Below, in pieces: positions 1 to 11,550 of a stretch of DNA of 64,000 nucleotides (position 1 is its first letter; each line of letters opens with the position of its first letter). Below the pieces are notes generated by a model. That model saw only the letters and a list, made by a program, of their open reading frames with translations. It searched no databases and was not told the origin of the DNA. The DNA is taken from assembly GCA_033977485.1 (NCBI GenBank), contig CM066983.1, forward strand, positions 104,469,080 to 104,533,079, written 5' to 3'. Origin of the DNA: Hydrangea macrophylla (lineage: Eukaryota; Streptophyta; Magnoliopsida; Cornales; Hydrangeaceae). The translations under genes and the position numbers were made by a program.

Positions 1-1
1 G

Positions 2-2086
2 GGATTAGCTGGATACTACAGAAGATTCATCAAGGATTTTTCTAGAATTGCGACTCCGATGACAAGGTTAATGAGAAAAGATGTACCGTTCGAATGGAAC
101 AAGGAATGTGATGAATGTTTCCTAGCATTGTAGAAAAAGTTAACAACGGCACCAATACTTGCAATTCCGACAAGTACTGGGAATTTCAGAATATACAATG
201 ATGCTTCTCACCAAGGCTTGGGATGTGTTTTGACACAAGATGACAAGGTAATAGCATATGCTTCAAGACAGCTGAGATCTCACGAGAAGAATTACCCTAC
301 ACATGACTTGGAGTTAGCAGCGGTAATCTTCGCACTGAAAATTTGGAGACATTATCTATACGGGGAAACTTGTGAAATCTTCACCGATCACAAAAGTTTG
401 AAGTATTTGTTCACTCAAAGAGATCTAAATATGCGACAAAGAAGGTGGTTAGAACTTATGAAAGATTATGACTTGAAAATTCAATATCACCCGGGAAAAG
501 CAAATGTGGTTGCCAATGCCTTGAGCCGAAAGTCGTCGGAAAACTTAGCTTATGCCTTAACAGCGCAAGAATAGCTGGTGAAAGAATTTGAACAATTAGA
601 ACTTGTAGTAATTCCTAAAGTCAAGGGTGGTTTAATGGCTGCGATCGTGGCACAGCCGAGTTTAATTGATGAAATCAAGACTAATCAACTTCTAGATCCA
701 GAATTCAAGAAGATTGTGGATGAATTACCAGAGGGGAGAAGGCCAGAATATAGTTTCCAAGATGGTGTTCTGAAATACATCAATCGGTTATGTGTTCCTA
801 AAGTTGGCGATTTGAGAGACAAAGTTATGGAAGAAGCCCATAATACAAGATATTCCGTGCATCCGGGAAGTACGAAAATGTACCGAGATTTGCGAGAAAT
901 TTACTGGTGGATTGGTATGAAAAGAGAGGTCGCAGAATTTGTGTCCAAATGTATGACATGCCAAAAAGTGAAACTGGAACACCAACGACCCGGAGGAGAA
1001 TTACATCCGTTAGAGATACCAAAGTGGAAGTGGGAGCATATCACGATGGATTTTGTATCGGGATTTCCAAAATCTCAAAAGTCGAACGATAGTATTTGGG
1101 TCATTGTTGACCGGTTGACCAAGTCAGCCCATTTCTTACCTATCAAAACCAAGGATCCATCGAAACTTGTAGAGATTTATATCAGAGAAATTATACGGCT
1201 TCATGGAGCACCGGTGTCGATAGTGTCAGATCGTGACACTTGGTTCGTGTCAAGATTTTGGGAGAGTTTACAGAGGGCTATGGGGACAGCTTTACATTTT
1301 AGTACTGCATTTCATCCCCAGACCGATGGTCAATCCGAGCGAGTGGTTCAAATTCTAGAAGACATGTTGAGGATATGTGTTATGGATTTCAAGGCCGATT
1401 GGGAGACCCATTTGCCTTTAATCGAGTTCTCTTACAATAACAGTTTCCAAACCAGCATTGGAATGGCGCCTTATGAGGCATTATACGGTAGAAAGTGTAG
1501 ATCGCCGGTGTGTTGGACAGAAGTTAGAGAGAAACAACTTTTGGGACCAGAGATAATGCAAATTACTACTGACAAGATCAAATTGATTAAACAGCGATTA
1601 CAAACGGCTCAGAGTCGTTATAAAAGCTATGAGGATATGGGTAGAAGACCGTTGGAGTTTAAGGTTGGTGACTATGTGTTTTTGAAAGTATCGCCTTCAA
1701 AAGGCATAGCACGTTTTGGTAAGCGAGGTAAGCTCAGTCCGAGATATGTTGGACTGTATTTGATTCTTAATAGAGTTGGGCCATTAGCTTATCGGTTAGA
1801 GCTGCCACAAGAATTAGAGAATGTTCATAATGTGTTTCACGTGTCGATGCTTCGACGTTATGTGCCGGATTCGAAACATGTTATCATTCCAGAACCGTTA
1901 GAGATTCGGGAAGATTTAACTTACGTGGAACATCTAGTGCAAATTCTTGATAGGAAGGATCAAGTATTGAGGACCAAAGTGATTCCCTTGGTGATGGTTC
2001 AATTGCGAAGCCATTCAGTGGAGGAGGCTACCTGGGAGCGAGAAGATGAGATTCGAGCAAAATACCCGCACTTATTCAATTCTTGA
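2..2086 (+). pseudogene. E1 pol fragment: RT end, RNase H, integrase, with two nonsense codons
   Basis: One reading frame runs from base 2 to 2086 with two in-frame TAG codons (131-133 and 572-574), so this copy cannot make a full polyprotein. The first part is the RT connection and RNase H: the first acidic site reads YNDASHQG, then [15 protein letters not shown], and VVANALSR where the family normally has VVADALSR, so a catalytic Asp is changed to Asn. The integrase half keeps a zinc-binding HHCC region (about 830-965) and the D,D,E core (MDF, SDRD, GQSER). One residue in the usual DRDSRF motif is altered to DRDTWF. The C-terminus ends with the [12 protein letters not shown] block and a chromodomain-like tail. 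It is a decayed copy. Confidence 0.92.
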
Positions 2087-2120
2087 GGTAAGAGTAAGTT
2101 TGGGGACCAAACTCCTTTTT

Positions 2121-2133
2121 AGGGAGGGAGAAA
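2121..2133 (+). other. E1 polypurine tract
   Basis: The purine run AGGGAGGGAGAAA lies directly against the TGTAACACCC start of the 3' LTR. This is the usual place and composition of the plus-strand primer in gypsy elements and fixes the LTR boundary at 2134. Confidence 0.85.
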
Positions 2134-3224
2134 TGTAACACCCGTACCCGGAGAACGGGTTAATTATTTGTGTTAATATGCATTAATTAGTAAAATTAAT
2201 GTATAAACGGATTAAGGGGAGGCTTGTACTCGCCCATGTAAAAAGTGTTCAGAGAGGGACACTAGTTGGAAAAGTCTCCAGTAAGGTGGGACATGTATTG
2301 AAATGGAACCCAGCGAAGGGTAAATTGGTAATTTGCATTTTAAATGATTAAATGCATTTTATGTGATTACATGAATATTTATTTATATGCTTTCATATTA
2401 CATGATAATATGTGTTAGCATTAGTTTGGACACCCAACTAAGGGTATAAATGAAAAAGATTTAAATTAGTAGGCGCGATAGCAATTTCACAAAATATGTG
2501 GGACCCACGTTGGGACCCATACGAAACTTAGACAAACACTCATTAAATAATTGGGTAGTTAATGGAATGTTTGGGGGAGTTCATAATAAGAACTTAAGAA
2601 AATTCGGGGGTGTAAGTGAAAAATGGGTAAAGTTGAGGTTAAAACACCTCATGCTTGTGCATGTATAGGTGTAGGAGAGAGGGAGACTCTCATTTCTGCA
2701 GAAATCAAAAGAAAAAGAAGAGAGTTCGGAGAGAGAAACGGAGAAACCGTCACCGACGTCGAAATCTCGCCGTTCGGTCGCCGCCGTTCGTCGGATTTAC
2801 GATTCGAGACCACTTTTGGACTCGTAGAGGTGAGACGATCATTTCTATACCCTTAATTTCTGTTTAAATTGCTAGATTTTAGTAGCTCGTATTTAACGGT
2901 GAGAAGTCGTCTACCGAATTCTTGTAGGATTCTTGTTGGGGTAGAAATTGAGGTTCAATTGGTGAAATTCAGCACTTCCCTAGCTTAATCTTGGGTAGAA
3001 TCTGTGGGAGGTGAGTTTTCTACACAAACTAAATGATTGAGTTTAATGTGTTCAAAGCTTCAAGTGGTGTTAGAGATATTCATCCATGTTTAGAAGCTAT
3101 TATGTTGTTGGATTAATAATTTCATATCAATTTTTATAGAGATTATGTGTTGATACATGTATTTGGGCGCTTGTAGCATTGTTACACGTGTCCTAATCCG
3201 CACGAGGTGGATTGGGGTGTGACA
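2134..3224 (+). repeat. E1 3' LTR
   Basis: This 1,091-bp LTR starts TGTAACACCC right after the polypurine tract and ends GGTGTGACA. A TATAAA box is at 2445-2450. After a leader-like stretch there is a splice-donor-like AG|GTGAG with GT at 2830-2831, 385 bp downstream, matching the layout of the other Tekay-type LTRs in this window. Open frames inside it (2623-2867) are short and show no known domain. No second copy lies in the window, so divergence cannot be measured. Confidence 0.88.
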
Positions 3225-3532
3225 GGTAATGTCTTGATTCCTCAAGGCAGGCCCCCTATTCACACATATGTGAGAGCATCTCATGAAAATTTTCCTAATG
3301 AGCATTATTCTTCAGCCTTCTTTTCAAAATGCAAATTTTTTGATAAAGATTATGAAGAAAGAGTATTTCTCTTCGACCATTCTGTTCTAGGCTTTCCTGA
3401 TACCAAAGTTCAAGTGGTGAATCCCACTGAAGATATTGGTGACCCTTTTTTGAAATTAGACCAATTATGCAGGCATGGTCCCATTTTCGAGCATATTCCA
3501 CCTATTCTATCACCTTCTCCATGCTTAATCAT

Positions 3533-6500
3533 TCAAGCCCAAAGGCTTCTAGTTGCCTTTTCACATCTTCCATTTTCCATTTTTTCATTTAATTGTTGAT
3601 CTTCTGTTGCTTCGAAGATCTTTGGTAGCATGAATGTGGCAGTGTTAATTTCCATATGCTCTGGAAACGTGCCAAACTGAATAAGCATTTTTTCATCTTC
3701 GGTATTTTCCTTTTCGAGTTTCATTTCAGCATTTCCCAAGATCTGGGATTCTACCATTGTCATTGCTTCATCCCCATCATCAATACTCATTGCCTTTTCC
3801 AACTCTAATACTTTGGCTTTAACAATGCTTTCTTCAGACATAGTATCAGACTCAACCCTTGTATTTCGATCGAACCTGGGATTAGGCCTCGAAATATCAC
3901 TGGACTCCCTTTTGATTTCATCTCCTAACTCTTGACTTTGAGCTTGCATTTTAGAGAATTCTTTCCACATTGTGAACTTCCTCTGCAATCTCCTTTGTTG
4001 AGTCCTGTTTATCATAGGGACCATATTCTGGTTCTTTTCCTTGGGATGTTGCAGTACATGCCATGTGTTTTTCTCAACATGAGGAGGTTTGATCATCCTA
4101 TTCTTGTTTTGAAAACTTTGTTGTTCCATCATATTTTTTACTTTATCATCTTGCAGGACAAACCAATTTGGTATTCTTGATACCAATGCAGGTTCACATA
4201 CTTGAGATGTCTCACCAATCTTTGGTGCTTTATTCAATGCTTCGATGTTTATCTCAGCCTGTACCATATGTGCTGGTACCAATTTTGATGGTACAAATTG
4301 AGTTTGTCTCTCTCTCTGCATCCCATAATGTTTCTTTGGTGCGTGAGAGAAACCTGGCCTTACATATTGCAAGTTTCTTGATGGTCGAGCATAATTACTA
4401 GCATGAAAGTTTCTTGAAAAATTGGCTTTAAAAGGGGCCATTGGCCTTGGAGCATACCTTGCTGTCATAGGACCAGTGTATGTTGAGGCTTGATAAATTG
4501 GTCCTCTAAACTGTCCTCTTCCAACATTCATGATTGGTTGAAAAGGAAGTTCACAGGAAGTGCTTGCTTTCTTTTGCTCGAACAAAGGCTGTTTGTTTTT
4601 CTTGCCTCTTTTAACCCCAACCCTTTCATCATAGATTTCAGCATACCTTTTGCCACAACCAATGCATAAGTTTTTTTTGCATATTCTTGGTTGAAAACTG
4701 AAAACTCAGGATTTTTCTTTGTTATCTCTTCGACCCTTTTCATTTGGTCTTCTGACTTTGCAATTTCCCTATCCTTGATCACAGTTCCAAGGGAAATGTC
4801 ATGGACATTAATGGACACCTCTTGTACTGCTGGGAATGGATCTTCATCAACCCCCATTCGTTTCTCAGGAAACCTTAATTTCCTTTTCTTGATCAAATCT
4901 TGAATTCTGTCTCAAAAAATAGTACAATTGTTAGTTGAATGGGTCCAAGAATTATGCCACTTGCAGTATTTCTTACCTTTTAACTCATCATTAGAAGGTA
5001 ATTTTGTCCCCTCAGACAACCTGATAATTTTCCCTTCTAATAGATGATCAAATATTTCATCTGATTTATAAACATCGAATGAATATTTTTTGAATGATCC
5101 TTTAGATTTGTATATCTCAGCAGAAACATTTTTCTTCACAAGACTCTTACATGTGAAAGGTTCTTTTCCTATTATTTCTGCAGCATCTATCTCATAATTA
5201 GGATCTTTATAATATGTTTTGATTGAAGAAGCATTCCTTTCATTTTCTTCTTCCAATAAAGCTTCATATCTAGAGACTCGAACAGTTAACTCAACAAGAT
5301 CTCTAAACTCTAAAGTATCGAATTTCTTTCTAAGTCTAAATTCGAGGCCATTTTGGGCCAACTTAACAAATTCAGGTTCAGGCAAAATGATTTTACACTT
5401 TGTTCTGGTCCTTTTGAACCTATTTATGAATTGAGTGGCCTTCTCATCAGGCTTTTGACATAGTCTGGCCAAGTCAGCCATTGATACCTCTGGTTCTGTT
5501 TGGAAGAATTGAGTATGGAAAGATTCTTCCATCTGTGCCTAATTATAGATCGAATTAGGGGCTAAGTTAGTAAACCAAGTGAATGCAGTATCTGTTAATG
5601 AACTAGGAAACAAACGAAGCCTAAGATATTCATTATTTCCTGCATCAGCGCACTGACTGATAAATTTTGCTATATGTTCGACCGTGGATTGACTTCCATC
5701 CCCAGCAAACATAACAAAGGTAGGAAATTTAAATCCTCTAGGGAATTCGATCCTATCAACCCAATCAGGATAAGGTTTCCTGTAAACTGGAGTTTGTACC
5801 CCCCGAGCCATGGGTCCACAAACTTCATGGATTAAATTAATCATATCATTCCTACTAACCATATTGAATGGTTGTTGATAACCTGGATGACCCAAGTGAG
5901 GGTTCAATGGTGGTATTGGAGGTGGCTGAGGATTATTATCCATCCTCCTAGGATTTTCATTCCTTTTACTCACTCCTATTCCAGTAGGGTCCGGCTCGAA
6001 TGTAGGATTATTATTTATTCTCCTATTTTGGCCTGCTGTGTTTTCTCTAGGCCTTGGTTCTTCGAAATTTACTGATTTATGAACATGATCTTGACCATTC
6101 ACATGGTTCCCTTGCATCCCTTCGAATACTGGAGGAGTATTATTAGGGACAGACATATAAAAACTCTCTTGTGCATTTGGCCTAAAAGGAGGCCCATTTA
6201 TATGATTCATAATATTTGGCTGAAATGAGCCATGAACATGACCTCTTTCACTCTGTCGAATCATAGAAGGACTTCCACTTGGCACCATTACTGGTGAAAA
6301 TTGTGGTAAACTAATGTTAAGAAAAGTGATCAGAACATTAATGTTCTGAATCATATTTCCCAAATGATCAAATATTGGTGTCAATTGACTCACCAAATCA
6401 TGTTGACTTTCTGAACCAACATTCCCATAATTTGGAATTGAATTTAAATTTTCAATTCCTATTTCTGGGTTGTCATTGGTTGCATGATTGCCAGTATTGC

Positions 6501-6603
6501 TGCTCTGAGGATCTTGGTGTGGAGAACCACCAGTTTCAGCAATATTAACGCCACCGTTGGCATTATCAATAGACCTATTGCTTCGAAGGTTTCTGTTTAC
6601 CAT
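3533..6603 (-). pseudogene. E gag (retrotransposon capsid/nucleocapsid), broken
   Basis: Gag starts at the ATG at 6603-6601, close to the primer-binding region. Its N-terminus is Asn/Pro/Gly-rich. The capsid-type 'retrotrans_gag' region follows (about 5800-5150, with AFTWFTNL and MEESFHTQFF), then a zinc-knuckle-like YCKWHNSWTHSTNNC (about 4930-4975), then a long Gln/Met/Lys-rich tail. It carries an in-frame TAG at 5539-5541 where the family has Trp, a TGA at 4912-4914 where the family has Arg, and a frameshift near 4610. It is a dead copy of the structural protein that packages element RNA. Open frames on the opposite strand are shadows. Confidence 0.85.
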
Positions 6604-6617
6604 CTTATGACACTTGT

Positions 6618-6639
6618 GTCCCACCGGGCGTGCCAAAAA
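6618..6639 (-). other. E primer-binding region
   Basis: On the minus strand, directly after the LTR end CAAACA, comes TTTTTGGCACGCCCGGTGGG followed by AC. This conserved block follows the 5' LTR in many plant Tat-like elements and marks where reverse transcription is primed. The matching tRNA was not identified. Confidence 0.65.
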
Positions 6640-7455
6640 TGTTTGGTTGGAAAATTTATAAGTGTATGCGAGCGTGCCAGGCAAGCAAATTGTCAATGTG
6701 TAAGTGTGATTATCCAAACTACGCCTCACCAGACGAATTGTGGTGACGTTCGATGCCTTGAACAAGACTTTAATTGTGTAAAGATGTTCTTAATTGAAGC
6801 ACTCCGAACTAATTTAAAATGACTACTCCTAAGTAAAACAATAAAAGAAGTAATAAAGTAAGAAACTACTTTGATTAAGTTAAAGAAAATACAATCTAAC
6901 CTTGAAGATGACTTCGAAGGTATTCTACTCCTAAGTTAAGTATCTAAATAACAATACAGTAAGTGTACTGAAAGATAAATGTTGATGTTGATCGAAGGAT
7001 CTCTTTCGAATGCACAATCCTTCTATTTATAGACGTCGAAGGTCCTCAACAACTCTGTTTGAATACTCCCGCCCAATTTCCAAACTGATAACCTTTCTGG
7101 CACCTATTATGTCCTGGAATTGACACGTGTTTTTCAGTTACTTCATGGTGATTAACACGTGTCCTCTAGCAGTTACATACTTGAATGAAGTGAATCAGCA
7201 ACAACTGCTCATAACGATTTTCACATTCTTCCATGTCTACCATTTATCCTGCCACGTAAAATCTTATGTGTCAAGACTGCATTGGCTGAATATTTTCATC
7301 ACAAACACAATGAAAAGAGCAAAATCAAAGTAATCAACTCACCTCGTGAATCTTCGTTTAATACACGGTTACGAAGGAAGAAGTTGTGTAAGGCAGTATT
7401 CATCTGAGCAATATTTTCTTCTCATCCATATCTCTCTCTGCTCCTAATCATCACA
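6640..7455 (-). repeat. E 5' LTR (right edge approximate)
   Basis: The inner edge at 6640 is set by the primer-binding region. The outer edge is a guess at 7455, where the minus strand would start TGTGATGATT, because no second LTR is present to compare. Inside it, on the minus strand, a TATAAATAG box (7023-7031) sits about 390 bp from the inner edge, as expected for a U3-R-U5 layout. It has no coding capacity. Confidence 0.6.
7023..7031 (-). promoter_or_regulatory. TATA box of E 5' LTR
   Basis: TATAAATAG on the minus strand, upstream of the primer-binding region and gag, where an LTR promoter should be. It is a sequence match only. Confidence 0.5.
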
Positions 7456-8177
7456 GGGCAACATATGGATATAGTGAAATATATATGATAAACAACCAAA
7501 AATATGAGATGAACAATTAGAAACATAATAAACAATCAAAAATATGAGATCGCAGTTCAAAATAAAATCAACGAACACATAATCCATCAGTAAAATCAAA
7601 TCAAGCATAAGAAACTCAAAATTTAAAACTATATCGCTTTTTTCTATAGTTTTCCAAATTCACAAGACCAGCAACTACAGAAATTGCAACATATGAATTA
7701 CAGGGCACATAGTCATTTCACATTTGAAAATTAGAGCTTTTCAACAATATCCTTTTTTAAATTTAAATGTCATATCAAATAAAAAGTGGTCAAGTTTTAC
7801 ACAGGACAGACAACACTTCAGTACTTTTTGTTAGGTGGTTTTTGTTCTTTCTTGAAAGGGTAAATTATATGGACACCCTCTCATGTATTGTCATTTTTCA
7901 CTAACACCTCCTAAACTAAAAATTCAATAACTTGACCCCTTAAACTATTATTTTTCTTCTCAAATTGACCCCCTCAAATATCCCCTGACAGATAGTTGAA
8001 GAGGTCAGTTTGTTGAGTTTTTTTTTTTAATAAAACTTTGGTTTTCAAAATTGCATCCCGAAATTGGTCCCCAGAGAGTGTGACAATAGGATCCCTTAAA
8101 ACAACTTCCAATGCAAATCCAAACGATTCTACAGTCATATCATTTTGGAATCAAATTTGGGAATTATTGCATTAATA
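7456..8177. other. AT-rich intergenic DNA, no gene seen
   Basis: No coding frame, RNA gene or complete repeat is recognised. The tract 7865-8020 has short direct blocks (CCCTC and GACCCC with AT-rich spacers) that resemble the arms of the inverted-repeat element in the CslG intron at 9083-9527, so it may be a decayed relative. Confidence 0.5.
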
Positions 8178-8424
8178 CTCCCTCCGTCTCATTTTATGTG
8201 TCTCCCTTTCTATTTTGGTATGTCCCAAAATTGTTGTCCACTTTCCTAAATTAGTATTTAAATTTTACTTAGTTTCCCAAATTGCCCTTCCTTACAACCA
8301 ATACCAAAACAAAACAAAAAAAAAGTGCAATGATTATGGGTAATTGTGGAAAGTAGGTGTAGATTCCTTTTGTCCCCTTAAATAGTTGGATTCCCAAAAA
8401 GGGACACATAAAATGGGACGGAGG
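8178..8424. mobile_element. Stowaway MITE (Tc1/mariner type), 247 bp
   Basis: The left end CTCCCTCCGTCTCATTTTAT and the inverted right end (read inward CCTCCGTCCCATTTTATGTG) match over about 24 bases with small differences. The element is flanked by TA on both sides (8176-8177 and 8425-8426), the duplication used by Tc1/mariner elements. CTCCCTCCGT is the classical Stowaway terminus. It is non-coding and would have been moved by a transposase encoded elsewhere. It lies just upstream of the CslG-like remnant. Confidence 0.93.
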
Positions 8425-8652
8425 TATTATAAAATAACGTGCTTAAACCTCTTGTTCACGAGAAATTATCTTGTATGAACCTCACACCCATGTGACTGTC
8501 ATAGTGATTTCAACATTCTGTGGTTCCCATGTAAGGACTACAGTAATGAAGAGATCACAGTGATTGTCTCAGGGTATGACAGCCACATCGAATAATTTCT
8601 CTCCGTTCATGAGTATAAACCATTTTGAATTTATTATTTGGACTATGAACAG
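8425..8652. other. Non-coding DNA between the MITE and the CslG-like remnant
   Basis: No frame matching the missing upstream CslG exons was found. The last bases before 8653 (GAACAG) could be a 3' splice site for the exon that follows. Confidence 0.4.
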
Positions 8653-10150
8653 ATGGGCTACAGGTATGGATCATTAGTTGAGGACTTATACACAGGGTAT
8701 AAATTCCAATGCCAAGGATGGAAATCTGTGTTTTGCAACTCCAAGAAGAGGGACGCAACAATGAGCCTACATGATTTGCTAAATCAAACTAAACGATGGT
8801 CTGTGGGCTTACTTGACGTAAGCTTTTCCAAACACAGCCCAAACACATATGGAGTCCAGTACTTGAATCTTTTCTAGGCCCTTTGTTACTCATTTTATTC
8901 TCTATGGCCCATTCAGATCATTCCAATCATTATTTATGCCTTCCTACCCCAGCTAGCTCTACTCAACTCTTTCTCAATCTTCCCAAAGGTATGTGAATAT
9001 AATCCTAGTTCAAAGCCGTTTCTTTAAATTATAAATATAAAAATTTATGCTACCTCGTGAAATGAGTGTATTAAAAAGTTAGGGTTAATAACACTGATCT
9101 CCCCTAAGATAGGACCTAAATACAATGACCTCCCTAGTATAATTGAAAATTATATTGACCTCTTTGAAGTTTAGGGTTGAATAACACTCTTACAGCTGTT
9201 AGTGGACCAAACGGAAAAAAGTTACCTTTTTTTTTTAAAATGCCTAATTTTCACTTACAAAAGATTGAAAAAAAAAACATATTTTTTACTCCCCTTGTCT
9301 AATTAAAATGTCATTTCATTTTTTGAATATTTGTCATGAAAATTTGACACTTATAACTATAATATTTTAAACCAAACGGAGGGTAAAAATGTAAATTTAA
9401 AGCTTTCATCAAGTTCGTTACCCGACAAACGCTGACAGTGGAGGTCAGTGTAATTTTTAATTAAACGAGGGAGGTCCATGTTATTAAGTCATAGCAATGG
9501 AGAGGTCAATATAATTTACGTTAAAAATTATGCCTTTATAAAATAACGTTAGAGCCCTTATTTAAGGAGGTGTAACGTTTGTTAACAAATATTGGTGATA
9601 CATACAGATTACAGATCCCTGGTTTTACTTATATGTATTTCTTGCCGTTGGCGCTTATGGGCATGATTTTCTTGATTATTTCAAAATAGCCGGACAAACG
9701 TTTCAAAGATGGTGGAACAATCAAAGAATGTGGATTATTAGGGGTCTCTCAAGTTTTCTATTTGGATCTGTTGAGTACATACTCAAGTCCTTAGGCATAT
9801 CCACATTTGGATTCATTGTGACAAGCAAGGTGGTTGATAATGAACTAAGCAAAAGATATGAGCAAGGAGTCGAATTTGGAGTTGAATCACCGATGTTCTT
9901 GCCTATAACAATGGCAACTATAATCAACGTAGTCTCATTCGTTTGGGGCATTATGGGATTGAGGCATAGAATTAGCGTTGAAAATCTATTTATGCAAGTG
10001 TTAATAGCTGGCTTTGCTGTGGTAAATAGTTGGCCCATTTATGAAGCCATGGTCTTGAGGGTAGATAAAGGCAAGATGCCTATGAAGATTACATTGACAT
10101 CTATAGTCCTAGCTTGGGTTCTTTACTTAGCATCCTCTTTGCCATTTTGA
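8653..10150 (+). pseudogene. Cellulose synthase-like G (CslG-type) C-terminal remnant
   Basis: Two exons encode the C-terminal third of a glycosyltransferase-2 family cellulose-synthase-like protein, normally a multi-membrane-spanning enzyme of the Golgi or ER. Exon 8653-8988 contains MGYRYGSLVEDLYTGY, GWKSVFC and the catalytic QTKRW motif (LLNQTKRWSVGLL), then membrane segments up to FPK. A GTATGT donor follows at 8989. An acceptor CAG at 9605-9607 restores phase 0, and exon 9608-10150 continues with DPWFYLYVFLAVGAYG, RWWNNQRMW and further membrane helices to a normal stop. An in-frame TAG at 8875-8877 interrupts exon 1, and the N-terminal catalytic exons are absent. The Csl assignment is secure; subfamily G is from remembered similarity. 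It is probably non-functional. Confidence 0.88.
9083..9527. repeat. Inverted-repeat (foldback/MITE-like) element in the CslG intron
   Basis: The left arm (about 9083-9180) and the reverse complement of the right arm (about 9440-9527) share long similar blocks. Examples are ACAATGACCTCCCTAGTATA on the left and ACATGGACCTCCCTCGTTTA on the inverted right, both followed by an AATT-rich stretch and TGACCTC. The middle (about 9180-9440) is AT-rich filler. The ends are approximate and no clear target duplication was found, so the superfamily is not assigned. Confidence 0.6.
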
Positions 10151-10948
10151 AACTATGGATTTAGATTGTAATGTTCTAATTTTTAAATTGCTACTCTTAT
10201 TCTTCAAAGACCTTGATTGGTATCGCATTCCAAACATATGTTTCAAAGGCATATTTTGGATAAAATTTGAAGAATCATTTAAGAGCTTCAAAAGCGTGTT
10301 GTGGATGAACTGGCCAGACCCAAATATGCTTCTTTCCAAATATAATGCAACGAGATTTGGATTTTAGGACATTTTTTATACTCTCACGCTGTCGCTGTGA
10401 TTAAACTTTGGTTTAACTCTTTCCTAATCGCAAAAGCCGAAGCCAATCAAGACAGTGTATTTAATCCAAATTATTTAGTGTATTGCCCGTGCCTGAAGGC
10501 ACTACCGAAACAATTCTAACCACGCATGTACGTGTTCTGCTAATAACTAACTCCATGTGTGTTCAGCACTTAAAAACTTTGTGTTCGACACTAATAACCA
10601 ACTCAATCGCAAATATGTAATGACGGCACACAACTATAAACCCGGTTGTAAGAGCATACGAGAGTGAATGAAACACTCAATTTCAATGAAAAATAGAAAT
10701 TCAGTCATGGTTTCAATTAAGGAGTAAATCCCATACCCGACTTCGCCGTACGCATTTTCGTCTGCACACCATAGGGGTCTAATCAGCCAATCGAGCTGCA
10801 TCACTACAGGGGCAGCACAAAACAAAGGGGCTGCATCAAATCACGCAACAAATAAAGGGGCTAAACAAAATAAACACTGACAACACATCAAGTAATAAAT
10901 GAACAAATAAGGACCACGCTGGAAAGTTCTCTCCTTGCCCAAAGGTTC
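10151..10948. other. 3' flank of CslG remnant and intergenic DNA
   Basis: AT-rich, with no convincing coding frame. The first 200 bases may be former 3' untranslated region. The last bases before the solo LTR (10944-10948, GGTTC) are its probable left target duplication. Confidence 0.5.
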
Positions 10949-11550
10949 TGTCACGCCACGACGTAGCATAATACAGAAAAGCATTTAATTTCCTTTATGG
11001 ACTCGTAGGTCGTGACAAGCGAGTATGACCAATTGTCCCTGCAACAAATAACTTAAACAACATTTCTAAAGAAAGGTTACTAATAAAACATAAGCTCCAA
11101 AATTAAAACTTACTAAACTATTACATAAGTCCAGGTCTTAGGCACAAACGCCCTTATTCAAAACTAACATAAATTCTATTACAACCCGAAATTAAAAAGA
11201 CATAGGAAATATAAAGCAGCCTCTTGGAAAGTCCCCTGCCTCTAACTAGCATAGTCGAAAAACCCTGGCTGCTCCTGACCCTGAAAATCTGGACATACAG
11301 TCCAGGACGCATCAACGCCGTCAGCTTGTGCAAGCTGGTGAGCAAAATAAACAAGTGCTCGCAATGTATATATAAGCAAATAAACAACGGTGCAATTTAA
11401 CTTTAAAAGCAATAGATTCAAGGTTCCAATTCCAACATAAGTCACGGGGGAATAAAGTAAGCAATAAATATGCGACCGTGCATGAACAATATAATATCTC
11501 ATCTTTCTGACTCTTTTCTCTCAACAAGACTCGACTCAACCAAACCATTA

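Larger units (their letters stand above)
1..3224 (+). mobile_element. E1: Ty3/gypsy retrotransposon (Tekay/Del-like), 3' part
   Basis: The window opens inside the pol gene of a plus-strand gypsy element. The order is end of reverse transcriptase, RNase H, integrase, polypurine tract and 3' LTR, which is gypsy order. The left part (gag, protease, most of RT, 5' LTR) lies outside the window. The element ends at 3224 in TGACA, and the DNA after it belongs to a different element (E) read on the minus strand, so E1 jumped into E. The right copy of its target-site duplication would be GGTAA at 3225-3229, which cannot be tested without the left end. The lineage call rests on strong similarity of its pol to elements B and D here. 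Confidence 0.9.
3225..7455 (-). mobile_element. E: Ty3/gypsy retrotransposon (Tat-like), 5' part, minus strand
   Basis: Read on the minus strand this gives 5' LTR, primer-binding region, then a long decayed gag. Protease and pol are absent because E1 is inserted at 3225 and the rest must lie left of the window. The leader motif GGCACGCCCGGTGGGAC just inside the LTR is typical of Tat-like plant gypsy elements. The stretch 3225-3532 continues the element in closed minus-strand frames and is probably decayed gag-pol junction. The lineage name is tentative because no RT is available. Confidence 0.75.

Noticed and set aside
3207..3599. 130-codon plus-strand frame that reads fairly protein-like
   Set aside because: It begins inside the E1 LTR and crosses its boundary into the minus-strand element E. 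No domain is recognised and it overlaps decayed gag-pol antisense.
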